From CADEED01 sp035761265 (lineage in GTDB: Bacteria; Pseudomonadota; Gammaproteobacteria; Steroidobacterales; Steroidobacteraceae), in contig DASTRL010000238.1 of the NCBI GenBank assembly GCA_035761265.1, positions 1 to 44,203 on the forward strand: 44,203 nucleotides of DNA. The letters run 5' to 3'. The translations under genes and the position numbers were made by a program. The notes below the pieces were generated by a model. That model ran no database searches, was not told the DNA's origin, and worked only from the letters and a program-made list of their open reading frames with translations. This document shows, in pieces, positions 9,129-17,256 of the stretch (within the stretch, counting starts at the first letter, position 1; each line of letters starts with the position of its first letter).

Positions 9129-9890
9129 ATGACCACGCACACCATTGCATCGCGCCAGGACTGGCTCGCCCGTCGGCTCGAACTGCTGGAAGCCGAGCGC
9201 GACCTCACGCACCGCATGGACGAGATCGCGCGCCGGCGCCAGGAGCTGCCGTGGGTACGGGTCGAGAAGGAATATCGATTCGACACGCGTGAAGGCCAGG
9301 CTTCGCTCGGGGACCTGTTCCGCGGCCGTTCGCAACTCATGGTCTATCACTTCATGTTCGGCCCCGACTACACCGCGGGCTGTCCGTCGTGCTCGGCCAT
9401 CGCCGACGGCTTCCAGGGATTCCAGGTGCACCTCGCCAATCACGACGTGATGCTGTGGGCCGTCTCGCGCGCGCCGTTGGCGAAGCTTTTGAACTACCAG
9501 CAACGGCTCGGCTGGAACTTTCCCTGGGCTTCATCCTTCGGCGGCGAGTTCAACTACGACTTCAACGTGTCCATCACCGAAGACCAGCAGCGTCGCGGCG
9601 GCACGGAATACAACTACGCGAAGGGGCACCCCATCGAGGCGCGCGAGATTCCGCCCATCGTCAACGATTTCGCGGCACGCTGCGGCACGGACGGCGCGAC
9701 CTACATGCGCGACCGTCCCGGCATGAGCACCTTCGCGCTGCGGGACGGAGTCGTCTATCACTGCTACTCCACCTACGCGCGCGGCCTGGATGGACTCTGG
9801 GGCATGTACCAGTGGCTGGATCGCGCCCCGAAGGGCCGCAACGAAAACGGCGTCTGGTGGAAACGCCGCGACGAGTACGCCCAGGCCTGA
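9129..9890 (+). CDS. DUF899 family thioredoxin-fold protein
   Basis: A 253-residue DUF899 protein. The recognisable features are the opening SRQDWLARRLELLEAE, ELPWVRVEKEY, a thioredoxin-like core YHFMFGPDYTAGCPSCSAIADG with a CxxC pair, WAVSRAPLAKL, and a C-terminal HCYSTYARGLDGLWGMYQWLD. Members are thioredoxin-superfamily proteins of unknown substrate. The longer open frame upstream has no coding character; the ATG at 9129 has ACGGAG at the right distance and matches family starts. The DUF2182 gene follows after eight bases, so the two are co-transcribed. Confidence 0.92.
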   Translation: MTTHTIASRQDWLARRLELLEAERDLTHRMDEIARRRQELPWVRVEKEYRFDTREGQASLGDLFRGRSQLMVYHFMFGPDYTAGCPSCSAIADGFQGFQVHLANHDVMLWAVSRAPLAKLLNYQQRLGWNFPWASSFGGEFNYDFNVSITEDQQRRGGTEYNYAKGHPIEAREIPPIVNDFAARCGTDGATYMRDRPGMSTFALRDGVVYHCYSTYARGLDGLWGMYQWLDRAPKGRNENGVWWKRRDEYAQA

Positions 9891-9898
9891 GTCGCGTC

Positions 9899-10552
9899 AT
9901 GCACGGCATGCACATGGCCGACATGCAGATGCCTGGCGGCTGGGCGATGTCGATGATGTGGATGCGGATGCCGGGCCAGTCGTGGACCGCCGCCGCGCTC
10001 ATCTTCATCACCATGTGGTCGCTGATGATGGTGGCGATGATGTCGCCGGTGCTCGCGCCCGCCCTCTGGCGTGGGCGCCTTTCGATCGGCCCGGGATTGC
10101 GGGCGGCGACGGCCTATTTCGGCGCCTGGATCCTGTCAGGCGTCGCCGCCTATCCCGTGGGCGTGTTGCTCGCGGCGGCGGCGATGCGCGAGCCCGCGCT
10201 GTCGCGTGCCATGCCGGCCCTGGCCGGCTGCGTCGTCATGATCGCCGCGGCTCTGCAGCTCGGCGCATGGAAACGGCGGCAGCTCGCCTGTTGCGCGCGC
10301 CCGTTCCGTGACCGCACCGCCGGCCCATGGCGGCAAGGATGGCACCTGGGCCTGCGTTGCCTGCTGTGCTGCGCGCCGCTCACCGCGACGCTGCTCGTCG
10401 TCGGGGTGATGGAGCCAGCGGCCATGGTCGTGGCGACGCTCGCCATCGCAGCGGAGCGTCTGGCGCCGGCGGGCGCGCGGATCGCGCAACTCAGCGGCGC
10501 GGCCATGCTGCTCGGCGGTGCCATCGCGCTGGCGCGCGCGACCATCGTCTGA
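9899..10552 (+). CDS. DUF2182 integral membrane protein
   Basis: A 217-residue inner-membrane protein with about six hydrophobic segments. It has a methionine/histidine-rich N-terminus (MHGMHMADMQM) and the hallmark SLMMVAMMSPVLAPAL, plus LRCLLCCAPLTA with paired cysteines. These fit DUF2182, described as a predicted metal-binding membrane protein family. Methionine, histidine and cysteine clusters suggest copper or a similar soft metal (inference). Translation starts eight bases after the DUF899 stop. The overlapping open frames in this stretch are alternative readings of this GC-rich DNA. Confidence 0.88.
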   Translation: MHGMHMADMQMPGGWAMSMMWMRMPGQSWTAAALIFITMWSLMMVAMMSPVLAPALWRGRLSIGPGLRAATAYFGAWILSGVAAYPVGVLLAAAAMREPALSRAMPALAGCVVMIAAALQLGAWKRRQLACCARPFRDRTAGPWRQGWHLGLRCLLCCAPLTATLLVVGVMEPAAMVVATLAIAAERLAPAGARIAQLSGAAMLLGGAIALARATIV

Positions 10553-10595
10553 CTTCGGATCTGCGTTTCCGCGCCCGGTCCGACTTTGGCGTGAC

Positions 10596-11057
10596 TCAGG
10601 CGTCCGCGCGATCGCGCGCCAGGAACACCGTCGTGCGCAGCAGCTCGAGCGTGGCACGCAGTTCCTCGATGCGTTGCGCGCCGATCTGCCGCGACCAGTC
10701 GGCCTCGAGCGAACGGGCGAAGGCGCGCACCGCGCGGCCGTAGCTGCGCCCGCGCGCCGTGAGGCGCACGCGCGCCGCGCGCGCATCGTGCGGATCCTCG
10801 ACGCGTTCCACGTAGCCGTGCTCCTCGAGGTCGGCGATCAACGCGCTCATGGACTGCTTGGTGATGCGCGAGGCCTGCGCCAGCGCCGTGCTGCGCAAGC
10901 CCTCGGGCGCGGCCCACAGCGGCTGGATCACCGCCGAGTGCGCCGGCTGCATGCCCTCGAAGCCCGAGTCGGCGAGCCAGCGCGTCATCTGCTCGTTCAT
11001 GAACTGCGCCGCGAGCCTGATCAGCGCGCCGAGATGCGGAGCCGCGTCTGTTGACAT
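10596..11057 (-). CDS. MarR family transcriptional regulator
   Basis: A 153-residue winged-helix regulator. After an N-terminal dimerisation helix (HLGALIRLAAQFMNEQM), the DNA-binding core is clear: GLRSTALAQASRITKQSMSAL as the HTH, LEEHGYVERVEDPHDARAARVRLT as the wing, then a C-terminal dimerisation helix. The ATG at 11057 is taken because the longer frame has no family similarity and would run through the operator and the divergent gene. It is divergent from the VOC-like gene, with a 54-bp shared intergenic region holding a palindrome and direct repeats, so it most likely represses both. The ligand is unknown. Confidence 0.92.
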   Translation of the reverse strand: MSTDAAPHLGALIRLAAQFMNEQMTRWLADSGFEGMQPAHSAVIQPLWAAPEGLRSTALAQASRITKQSMSALIADLEEHGYVERVEDPHDARAARVRLTARGRSYGRAVRAFARSLEADWSRQIGAQRIEELRATLELLRTTVFLARDRADA

Positions 11058-11059
11058 TT

Positions 11060-11091
11060 TAGTAAGCCTACCTGACCATATAGTCAGCCTA
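11060..11091. promoter_or_regulatory. Probable MarR operator in the divergent region
   Basis: Two near-identical 11-mers, TAGTAAGCCTA (11060-11070) and TAGTCAGCCTA (11081-11091), repeat in the same direction 21 bp apart, two helical turns. Between and overlapping them is the palindrome TGACCATATAGTCA (11073-11086). A TTGACA (11051-11056) lies at the left edge. The arrangement fits a dimeric MarR protein binding one face of the helix and controlling both divergent genes. Confidence 0.6.
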
Positions 11092-11111
11092 ACGAACCAA
11101 AAGGGTAGCCC

Positions 11112-11603
11112 ATGATCCACCACGTGTCGATTCCCGCCCGCGAGCCCGAGCGCGTGGCGCGCGTGCTGGCGGAGCTGCTGGGCGGCTACGCGGGCCCGTT
11201 CATCGGGCCGATCCCGGGCGCCTGGGTGGCATACGCCGAGGATGGCGTCGGCACGGGCATCGAGGTGTACACCGAGGACACCGTCATCGTGCCCGGCGAG
11301 AACGACACGCTCGGCAGCGCGCGGCCCGCGGCGCCCCCGCCGGCGGTGGCATTCCACGCGCTGATCTCGGTCAAGGCCTCGCGCGCGGACATCGAGCGCG
11401 TCGGCGCGCGCGAGGGCTGGCGCACCCTGCACTTCTGGCGCGGCCCGCCCGGTCAGCGGCTGTTCGAGCTGTACGAATTCTGGGTGGAGAACCGCGTCAT
11501 GCTCGAGCTGGCGACCGAAGACATGGTCGGCAACTACGTGAAGATCGCCAACGGGCCCGCGCAGCGCCAGCTGTTGGCGGCGCGCCGCGCCGCGACGGGC
11601 TGA
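11112..11603 (+). CDS. VOC (glyoxalase-like) fold protein
   Basis: A 163-residue soluble protein. The opening MIHHVSIPAREPERVARVLAELLGG is the classic first beta-alpha unit of a vicinal-oxygen-chelate module, with His at the usual metal position. VAFHALISVKASRADIERV and LFELYEFWVENRVMLELA would form the second module, with Glu near the end. The substrate cannot be told. The ATG lies 54 bp from the divergent MarR gene, suggesting it is the target of that regulator. No ribosome site is stronger than AAGGG seven bases upstream. The VOC call rests on the first motif and overall pattern. Confidence 0.6.
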   Translation: MIHHVSIPAREPERVARVLAELLGGYAGPFIGPIPGAWVAYAEDGVGTGIEVYTEDTVIVPGENDTLGSARPAAPPPAVAFHALISVKASRADIERVGAREGWRTLHFWRGPPGQRLFELYEFWVENRVMLELATEDMVGNYVKIANGPAQRQLLAARRAATG

Positions 11604-11783
11604 ATCGACCCGGGGGCACGTGCAGCCGGCCCGCGCATGGCACGGAGGTCATCCGCCTCGCAGCTCGTCCGGCGTTGAAACAAGCTGCCCGAACGTTCGC
11701 GGGAGGCACCCTGTCCATCGAAGACGCCGTCGGAGCCACCATCACGGTCGCGTTCATCCGCGCGCGTGGCCTGATTGCGAGCG

Positions 11784-13757
11784 CTAGCGCGGCACCAGGG
11801 CGTACGCACCGGTGGTGGTCGTAAATCCGAGCGCGAGCGGAATCGTCTGCAACGGAGCCGTGAGGTTGACAAATGACAGGTCCGTCGCCTCGACCAGCGC
11901 ACCATAGCCGTCCGGGTCGAGCGTGAACGCGGTCACCGCATCGCCCTCCGCGGTCACTGGAATGTTCTCCGCGCCGAGTGATGAACGGTGTGTCACTTCG
12001 AGCCGCCGCCCGGATTCGCGGCTGATGTACGCGATCAGCAGCCCGTCCCGGCTGTAGCGCGGCGACATGACCGCGAAAGCCGATGGCGAGGCGACCGGCG
12101 CGGCCGTCGCTGGCGATGCGAACGAGACCTCGTACAGCGCGCATGCACCCGATGGATTCGCGTTCGTCGGGCAATCGGACGTGACGAGTGCCGCGTTCGA
12201 ATCCGCCCGCATGACGAACGGCCGATCGGACGGCGAGTAGTAAGCGGCTTGTTGGAAGGCGACCGAACCCAGGGGCGTCGTTGCGCCGGGTGCGCGCGGA
12301 TCGCCGACGCGCAGTTGCGCCGGATCGAGCGCCGAATGAAGGACCTGGAACAGCACCTGCGTACCGTCGGGACTCATCACGGGAAGCGAAGTGAAGTCCG
12401 CGCCCGAGGTAGGCTCGTGCAACAGCGTCTCGACGTCGGGTTGCGCCGTGTCGGTCACGTAGATGTTGCGCGGGATGGCGCTTCCCAGAGCGCGGCTCGC
12501 GATCACACGCGTCCCGTCCGGCGTGACGGCGAACGAGTCGATCGCGCCATCGGCTCCGTCGATCTTGGGCGACAATCGCGTGATTGCGCGCGTCGCAACA
12601 TCCATCCGATAGACGGCATTCGTCGAGGTGGACTGGCTGAGTTGCTCGCGGCCGACGAAATCCACGTGGACGCCGCTCGCATCGAAAGCGGCCTGGGTGG
12701 CCTGATAGAGGTCCGCCGGATCGGTAACGCGCTGCGCCATGGTCGAGCCCTGCGCATCGAACAGCCACAGTGTCTCGCTGCCGGTGGCGTTGTCGTGCAG
12801 CTGAAACAGGACGTAACGGCCGTCGGGGCTCAGCCGGAAATCCGAGAAGACGGTGCCGAAGGGCTCGCGCCCGCTGACCTCGCGCATCGCTCCGGCTGAC
12901 GAGAACGCGACATACCAGAGCTGTCGCTCTCCTGTCGCGGAGAAATTGCCCTCGAATGCGATGGCCGCGCCGTTCGCCGCGGCGCGGAATTGCCCGACGG
13001 TGGCGCCCGACGGCAGATCCGGATGCGCGCGAGTCGTGCTCAGAAAATCGCTGACGTAGATGTCGAACGGCGCGCTCGAGTCGACGGGTTCACCCTGGAA
13101 GAGCGCCTTGAACGGTGCGACCCCGACGAACACCACGGCAGTTGCGACAGCGGTCGCGCCCGTCGAGTCGGCGACGTGATAGTCGAATCGAGTCATGCCC
13201 TTGAAACCCGTGGGCAACGCGAGTGACACGACGCCGGACGCGTTCACCGATGCGGTGCCGATGAATGGCGCGTCCACAGTGACGGCCAAAGGTCCACCGT
13301 CAGGATTGCTGTCGTTCGCGAGCACGGCGAGCGCGTCGGCGGAAGTGACGCTGAGCACGTCGTCGGCGGGTACCGGCGCATCGTAGGTGTTGGCAACGTT
13401 GAGCGTGATGGTCGCGGTGCTCGACTGATTGTGAGAATCGGTCACTCGCGCGCTGAACGTGTCCGAGCCGAAGAAATCCGGCGCCGGCGTGTAGGTGATG
13501 GCACCCGAGGCGGACACAACGAGCGTACCGCGCGATGGATTCGTGGTCGCCGCGAACGTCAGCGTGTCGCCGGGATCGCTCGCGACCAGTTGCGCCGACA
13601 GAACCATGTCCTCGGTGCCGGAAAACGACTGCGCGGCGATCGTGGGAGCGGGATCCGCCTGCCCGCCGCCTCCCACGCCTCCGCCACCTCCGCCACCTCC
13701 GCCGCAGGCGGAGAGCGCGAGGCAACTGACGATGAGTAGTTTGTTGTCGTTCTTCAC
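11784..13757 (-). CDS. Glycine-linker lipoprotein with Ig-like and propeller domains
   Basis: A 657-residue predicted lipoprotein. The signal ends in LALSAC, and the lipidated cysteine is followed by an unbroken glycine linker (nine Gly, Val, four Gly) encoded by tandem GGN triplets at about 13665-13708. Residues 40-200 are two cadherin/Big-type Ig-like domains (ITYTPAPDFFGSDTFSARVTDS is the typical motif, shown here only as a description of the tandem family pattern). From about 215 on, TolB/WD40-like propeller repeats follow (LSPDGRYVLFQ, VTPDGTRVIAS, MSPDGTQVLFQ, YSRDGLLIAYIS). It is probably an outer-membrane surface scaffold; no enzyme motif is seen. It is a single gene with no operon partner. 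Confidence 0.8.
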   Translation of the reverse strand: MKNDNKLLIVSCLALSACGGGGGGGGGVGGGGQADPAPTIAAQSFSGTEDMVLSAQLVASDPGDTLTFAATTNPSRGTLVVSASGAITYTPAPDFFGSDTFSARVTDSHNQSSTATITLNVANTYDAPVPADDVLSVTSADALAVLANDSNPDGGPLAVTVDAPFIGTASVNASGVVSLALPTGFKGMTRFDYHVADSTGATAVATAVVFVGVAPFKALFQGEPVDSSAPFDIYVSDFLSTTRAHPDLPSGATVGQFRAAANGAAIAFEGNFSATGERQLWYVAFSSAGAMREVSGREPFGTVFSDFRLSPDGRYVLFQLHDNATGSETLWLFDAQGSTMAQRVTDPADLYQATQAAFDASGVHVDFVGREQLSQSTSTNAVYRMDVATRAITRLSPKIDGADGAIDSFAVTPDGTRVIASRALGSAIPRNIYVTDTAQPDVETLLHEPTSGADFTSLPVMSPDGTQVLFQVLHSALDPAQLRVGDPRAPGATTPLGSVAFQQAAYYSPSDRPFVMRADSNAALVTSDCPTNANPSGACALYEVSFASPATAAPVASPSAFAVMSPRYSRDGLLIAYISRESGRRLEVTHRSSLGAENIPVTAEGDAVTAFTLDPDGYGALVEATDLSFVNLTAPLQTIPLALGFTTTTGAYALVPR

Positions 13758-14105
13758 GTGACTTCAGTGTCGACGCGCCGTTGGAGTTCTCGATATGCCG
13801 CGCCCGGCTCCAGTCGAGCACAGCGAAGTGTATCCTATTGGCTCGCAAGGGCGTTTGGAACGCCGCATCGCGCACGGCGAATTGGTGCGCACTCGAGGCC
13901 GCGCCCTCGAACGAATTCCGGCTGCAATCTCGATGGCCACGAAGTCGCGTGCGCGCGATTTCAAAGCCGCGACCGCCCGGCGAAGCTGCCGGCAGATGAT
14001 CGCCGAAGGGACGTGAACCGGGCGGAGGCGCCGATCGTGCGGCACGACCGATGCCTCGGCCGGAGCGGCGCCGGGACAGCCCGACGCCGCTCCGGATTCC
14101 TGGAC
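13758..14105. other. Intergenic region between two exported propeller genes
   Basis: This 348-bp stretch contains no convincing gene. It must hold the promoter of the lipoprotein gene on the minus strand. A weak sigma-70-like pair on the minus strand (TTCCAA, 17 bp, TAGGAT) is present around 13830-13860, but I would not rely on it. Its right end holds the terminator-like hairpin of the lactonase gene. Confidence 0.3.
14061..14094 (-). terminator. Hairpin downstream of the lactonase-like gene
   Basis: A perfect ten-base stem CGGAGCGGCG/CGCCGCTCCG at 14061-14070 and 14085-14094 has an inner CGGG/CCCG pairing. It starts 12 bp past the stop codon. There is no T-run after it on the minus strand. 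Confidence 0.5.
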
Positions 14106-15230
14106 TCAGTTCGCCGCGATGCCGTTCAATCCCGCCACCGCGGGCAAACCGCCGCGTACGCCGAGGTTGGTCAACGACCCATCCCGGTTGATCGCAAACG
14201 CGCCGACCGCGCCGCTGGCCGCATTCAGCGAATACAGGAACTTCCCGTCGACGCTGACCGCGATGTCCAGGTTGGCGGAACCGGCGGGGTTCGTGCCGAC
14301 GATGGTGCTGCCGATCGGTTGCAGCTCGCCCTGCGCTCCGATGGCGAAGCCCGCAATGGAGCTGCTGCCGGCATTCGACGTGTACACGAAGCGCCCATCC
14401 GGCGTCACGACGTTCCAGCAATTCGCATCACCCAGCGTCGGAACGCTGACGCTGACCGGCAGTAGTTTGCCGTCGGCGTCGATCCGGTACGAGGAGATCG
14501 CCGAGCCGAGCGGGGCGCCGCTGCCGGTCTCCGCCACGATGGCCGTGCCATTCGACGCGAACACCAGGGAGAACGCGCCCGGTCCCGCGCTGTCATTGAC
14601 CGTGATCGCGGACAGGCGGCCATCCGGCTGCACGCGGAACACGTCGATGCGGTTCGCGGCCCGTTCCGTGACGGCGAGGAAGCGGCCATCGGGCGAAAAC
14701 GCCAACGACGCCGAGTTCGTGAAATTGCCGCTGAGGAAACGCTGCGAATCCGCGATGCGCGTGAGCCGGCCGCCGTCGAGGCGGAATCCGACCACGCTGC
14801 TGCTGCCGGCGGTGTTGAGCACGTAAACCAGCCTGCCGTGCTGCGCCACGGCATTGGGTTCGCTGCCGCCCGTGGCGACGCGGCCGGTGAGCAGCAGGCG
14901 CGAGCCGAATACGCGGAACACCGACAGGTCGCCGCTGCCCGCGTTGGTGGCGAACAGCAGCGAGCCGTCCTCGCTCAGCGTCAGCGAGCCCTGCGAGCCC
15001 AGCGGATCGACCGTGCCGCCGCTGCCGCGGCCGGCGGTGGAATACTTGTGCGAGCCCTGCAGGGTGCCGTAGGGCGTGCGCTCGAATGCCACGATTTCAT
15101 TGGCATCGGCATTGTTGGTCATGACGAACACGGCGTGCTGCGCGCCGAATCCGCCAAAGTCATCTGCATTGGCGGCGGCAATGCCACCGCCGGCGATGGC
15201 CAGAAGCACCGCCGTTCCTAACTTGTTCAT
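14106..15230 (-). CDS. Periplasmic lactonase-like seven-bladed propeller
   Basis: A 374-residue exported propeller. The signal peptide is MNKLGTAVLLAIAGGG and so on, cut near ANADD. Repeated blades carry the signature of the lactonase (YbhE/Pgl-like) family: LFATNAGSGDLSVFRV, LVYVLNTAGSSSVVGFRL, FSPDGRFLAVTERAANRIDVF, FVYTSNAGSSSIAGFAI and FLYSLNAASGAVGAFAI. Cytoplasmic members hydrolyse 6-phosphogluconolactone; periplasmic members like this often have unknown roles, so the enzymatic role is not assured. The gene is divergent from the ECF sigma gene and carries its own copy of the putative sigma site 40 bp upstream, suggesting it belongs to that regulon. Confidence 0.85.
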   Translation of the reverse strand: MNKLGTAVLLAIAGGGIAAANADDFGGFGAQHAVFVMTNNADANEIVAFERTPYGTLQGSHKYSTAGRGSGGTVDPLGSQGSLTLSEDGSLLFATNAGSGDLSVFRVFGSRLLLTGRVATGGSEPNAVAQHGRLVYVLNTAGSSSVVGFRLDGGRLTRIADSQRFLSGNFTNSASLAFSPDGRFLAVTERAANRIDVFRVQPDGRLSAITVNDSAGPGAFSLVFASNGTAIVAETGSGAPLGSAISSYRIDADGKLLPVSVSVPTLGDANCWNVVTPDGRFVYTSNAGSSSIAGFAIGAQGELQPIGSTIVGTNPAGSANLDIAVSVDGKFLYSLNAASGAVGAFAINRDGSLTNLGVRGGLPAVAGLNGIAAN

Positions 15231-15269
15231 GAGGTCCTCACGAGAATGATGGGGTTGATCGCTCCCACC

Positions 15270-15295
15270 ATCGCAGCGCCCTGCCCGGACGTTAC
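15270..15295 (-). promoter_or_regulatory. Putative ECF-sigma promoter of the lactonase-like gene
   Basis: Minus-strand GTAACG (15295-15290), sixteen bases, then CGAT (15273-15270). The -10-like element ends 39 bp before the ATG. The same arrangement stands before the sigma gene and before the GNAT gene. Confidence 0.65.
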
Positions 15296-15330
15296 CGGCG
15301 AAACATTTTCGCGATCTCCCCGGTCACCTC

Positions 15331-15356
15331 GTAACGAAATCGCGACGCCGGACGAA
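15331..15356 (+). promoter_or_regulatory. Putative autoregulatory ECF-sigma promoter
   Basis: GTAACG (15331-15336), sixteen bases, then CGAA (15353-15356), directly upstream of the sigma gene. It resembles, as I recall it, the GTAACC-N16-CGAA motif reported for Caulobacter SigF, the founding NrsF-linked sigma. A start site about seven bases further on leaves only about ten bases before the GTG at 15373. Confidence 0.65.
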
Positions 15357-15372
15357 GGCTCATCGAGGGAAT

Positions 15373-15927
15373 GTGGACGCTGCCAATCACGAATGGCACT
15401 GGACGATGCTGATGGAACAGTCGTTGGACGGAGATCTGTCGGCCTACCGGCAGTTGCTGTCCGCACTCACACCGGCCCTGCGCCGCACGATCCGCTCGCG
15501 CGCCAACAGCGCCGGGCTCGACGCGGAGGACGTGGTGCAGGAAGTACTGCTGGCGCTGCATCTGAAGCGCAATACCTGGGTCCGTGGCACGCCGGTGGCG
15601 CCCTGGGTAGCGGCGATCGCGCGCAACAAGCTGGTGGACGCCTATCGGCGCCGCGGGCGGCGCATCGAGATCTCGATCGACAGCGTGGTCGACACGCTGA
15701 GCCACGACGGCGAGGACGGCGATGACCGCTCGCGCGACCTGGCCCGCGCCATGGCCGAGCTCACCGCGCGTCAGCGCGCGGTGCTCACCGCCGTATCGCT
15801 CGAAGGCTGTACCGCGCAGGAGGCCGGTGCGCGGCTGCAGATGACCGAAGTCGCCGTGCGCGTCACGCTGCACCGCGCGCTCAAATCCTTGTCCGCATTC
15901 CTGCGCCGGGAGACGCATGAACACTGA
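15373..15927 (+). CDS. ECF RNA polymerase sigma factor (SigF/NrsF-linked type)
   Basis: A 184-residue sigma factor with region 2 at about 15-85 (AYRQLLSALTPALRRTIRSR, then AEDVVQEVLLALHLKR and VAPWVAAIARNKLVDAYRRRGRR) and region 4 at about 120-178 (AELTARQRAVLTAVSLEG, then AQEAGARLQMTEVAVRVTLHRALKSL). The next gene, overlapping by 11 bases, encodes a DUF1109/NrsF membrane protein, the anti-sigma of this group. The GTG at 15373 has GAGGGA only two bases ahead, and the predicted promoter lies very close, so ATG at 15406 or 15412 (MLMEQSLDGDL) is a serious alternative. Such pairs answer heavy metals and oxidants in Caulobacter; the signal here is unknown. Confidence 0.93.
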   Translation: MDAANHEWHWTMLMEQSLDGDLSAYRQLLSALTPALRRTIRSRANSAGLDAEDVVQEVLLALHLKRNTWVRGTPVAPWVAAIARNKLVDAYRRRGRRIEISIDSVVDTLSHDGEDGDDRSRDLARAMAELTARQRAVLTAVSLEGCTAQEAGARLQMTEVAVRVTLHRALKSLSAFLRRETHEH

Positions 15928-16552
15928 AGCCCTGATCCGCGCATTGACCGCCGACGCGGCCGTGCCGATGACCCCCATGCGCCGGGTGATGAACAGGGCA
16001 CTGATGCTGGGAGCGCTGGGCTCGCTGGCGCTGTTCGCCTTGCTGTTGCGTCCGCGCCCGGATCTCGCCGATGCCTGGCTCGGCATCGGCTTCGTGGTGA
16101 AGGTCTTCGTGACGGGCTGCCTGGCATTCACCGCCTCGATTGCCGTGCGCAAGGTGTCGAGCCCCGTGACGCCGCGCTCGCCGTTGCGCCTGCTGTGGTT
16201 GGCGCCGCTGCTGTTGCTGGCCGGCGTGATCCTGGAATTGCTGACGCTGCCGCCGGAAAGCTGGGTCGCCGGCGTACTGGGCCGCAACGTCTCACACTGC
16301 CTCACCTGCATCCCGCTGTTGGCGCTGGCGCCGGCACTGTGCCTGTTGCTGGCGCTGCGTCGCGGCGCGCCGGCGCGGCCCGGGCTCGCGGGCGCGGTGG
16401 CGGGACTGGCGGCGGGCGGCCTCGGCGCGAGCCTGTACGCGCTCGCGTGTCCGGAGGACAGCCCGCTGTTCGTGGCCGCGTGGTACTCGCTCGCCATCGC
16501 CCTGGTCACCGGCATCTGCTTCCTCGCCGGGCGCCGCTGGTTGCGGTGGTAG
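15917..16552 (+). CDS. NrsF-like (DUF1109) membrane anti-sigma factor
   Basis: A 211-residue protein with six hydrophobic helices (for example ALMLGALGSLALFALLL, IGFVVKVFVTGCLAFTASIA, LLWLAPLLLLAGVI, IPLLALAPALCLLLAL). It has an N-terminal cytoplasmic segment (MNTEALIRALTADAA) typical of DUF1109. In Caulobacter NrsF holds its ECF sigma at the membrane, and conserved cysteines sense the stress. Here SHCLTC and ALACPEDSP provide cysteines at comparable loops, so a redox or metal-thiol switch is plausible (inference). The 11-base overlap with the sigma gene shows tight coupling. The family call is strong; the signal is not known. Confidence 0.88.
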   Translation: MNTEALIRALTADAAVPMTPMRRVMNRALMLGALGSLALFALLLRPRPDLADAWLGIGFVVKVFVTGCLAFTASIAVRKVSSPVTPRSPLRLLWLAPLLLLAGVILELLTLPPESWVAGVLGRNVSHCLTCIPLLALAPALCLLLALRRGAPARPGLAGAVAGLAAGGLGASLYALACPEDSPLFVAAWYSLAIALVTGICFLAGRRWLRW

Positions 16553-16590
16553 GCGCGCGCGCACTTCCCTGTGCGCGCGGGTGAGCCGCG

Positions 16591-17142
16591 TCAGGCCACC
16601 TTGCGAGCCGCGACCACCGGGAAGTCGATGACCGTGCCTGCGACGCTGTTGACGTAGTTGGTCCAGGTGTTGAGCGCCACGTGCTGGACGATCTCGACCA
16701 CCTGCGCGTGGCTGTACCCCGCATCGCGCACCGCACGCAGCTCCGCGTCGCTCACGTGACCTCGCAGCTCCATCACGCGGCGCGCGAAACGGACCGCGGC
16801 GTCCGCCTGCGGGTCGTTGGAGACGCCGCGACGGTTGGCCGCCATCTCGGCATCGTCCAGTTTCGCGACGTGCTTGCCGAGATACGCATGCGCGGAGAGG
16901 CAGTAGTCGCAGCCATTGGCTTCGGCCACGGCGATGGCAATGCGCTCGCGCGTGGCGGCTGGCAGCGTGCCCTTGGAAAGCGCCGCCAGCATGCCGACAT
17001 AGCCTTCGAGCGCGGCCGGGCTGTTGGCCACCATGCGGAACAGGTTGGGCGCGAGGCCTAACATCTTCCTGACCGTCTCGAGCAGGGCGCGCGACTCCTG
17101 CGGCGCGTCCTCGATGGATGGGGGCGTGGGAATCCTCGACAT
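16591..17142 (-). CDS. AhpD-like carboxymuconolactone-decarboxylase-family protein
   Basis: A 183-residue protein of the CMD/AhpD family. The diagnostic motif is AVAEANGCDYCLSAHAYLG with Cys78-x-x-Cys81-x3-His85, the redox pair and proton relay of alkylhydroperoxidase AhpD. SPAALEGYVGMLAALSKGTL and the C-terminal half (VVEIVQHVALNTWTNYVNSVAGT) match the uncharacterised peroxidase-related subgroup. It likely reduces organic peroxides, perhaps with a thiol partner. The ATG at 17142 has AGGAGA in place; the longer frame is not coding-like. It is divergent from a LysR regulator 114 bp away, probably its controller. Confidence 0.92.
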   Translation of the reverse strand: MSRIPTPPSIEDAPQESRALLETVRKMLGLAPNLFRMVANSPAALEGYVGMLAALSKGTLPAATRERIAIAVAEANGCDYCLSAHAYLGKHVAKLDDAEMAANRRGVSNDPQADAAVRFARRVMELRGHVSDAELRAVRDAGYSHAQVVEIVQHVALNTWTNYVNSVAGTVIDFPVVAARKVA

Positions 17143-17193
17143 GTGAATCTCCTGGTTGACGCGGCGGATGCCGCCTGCGGTCAAAACTAGGGG

Positions 17194-17251
17194 CTTCCGT
17201 GGAACGAGACCAGCCGGTATCTTCAGGAGGATTCCTCTCGAAATACGGAAG
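17194..17251. promoter_or_regulatory. Candidate LysR-type operator
   Basis: An interrupted inverted repeat CTTCCGT-N4-CGAGA at 17194-17209 is mirrored at 17236-17251 (TCTCG-N4-ACGGAAG), 26 bp apart, between the divergent AhpD-like and LysR genes. Twelve of sixteen positions pair. LysR proteins bind such paired dyads. Confidence 0.4.
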
Positions 17252-17256
17252 GGTGC

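Noticed and set aside
12791..12820. GTAACG-like motif inside the glycine-linker lipoprotein gene
   Set aside because: The second element reads CGGA rather than CGAA/CGAT, and it lies inside a coding region on the opposite strand.
13645..13710. GGN triplet run in the lipoprotein gene as a phase-variable repeat
   Set aside because: Repeats are in multiples of three, so length changes would alter only the glycine linker, not the frame.
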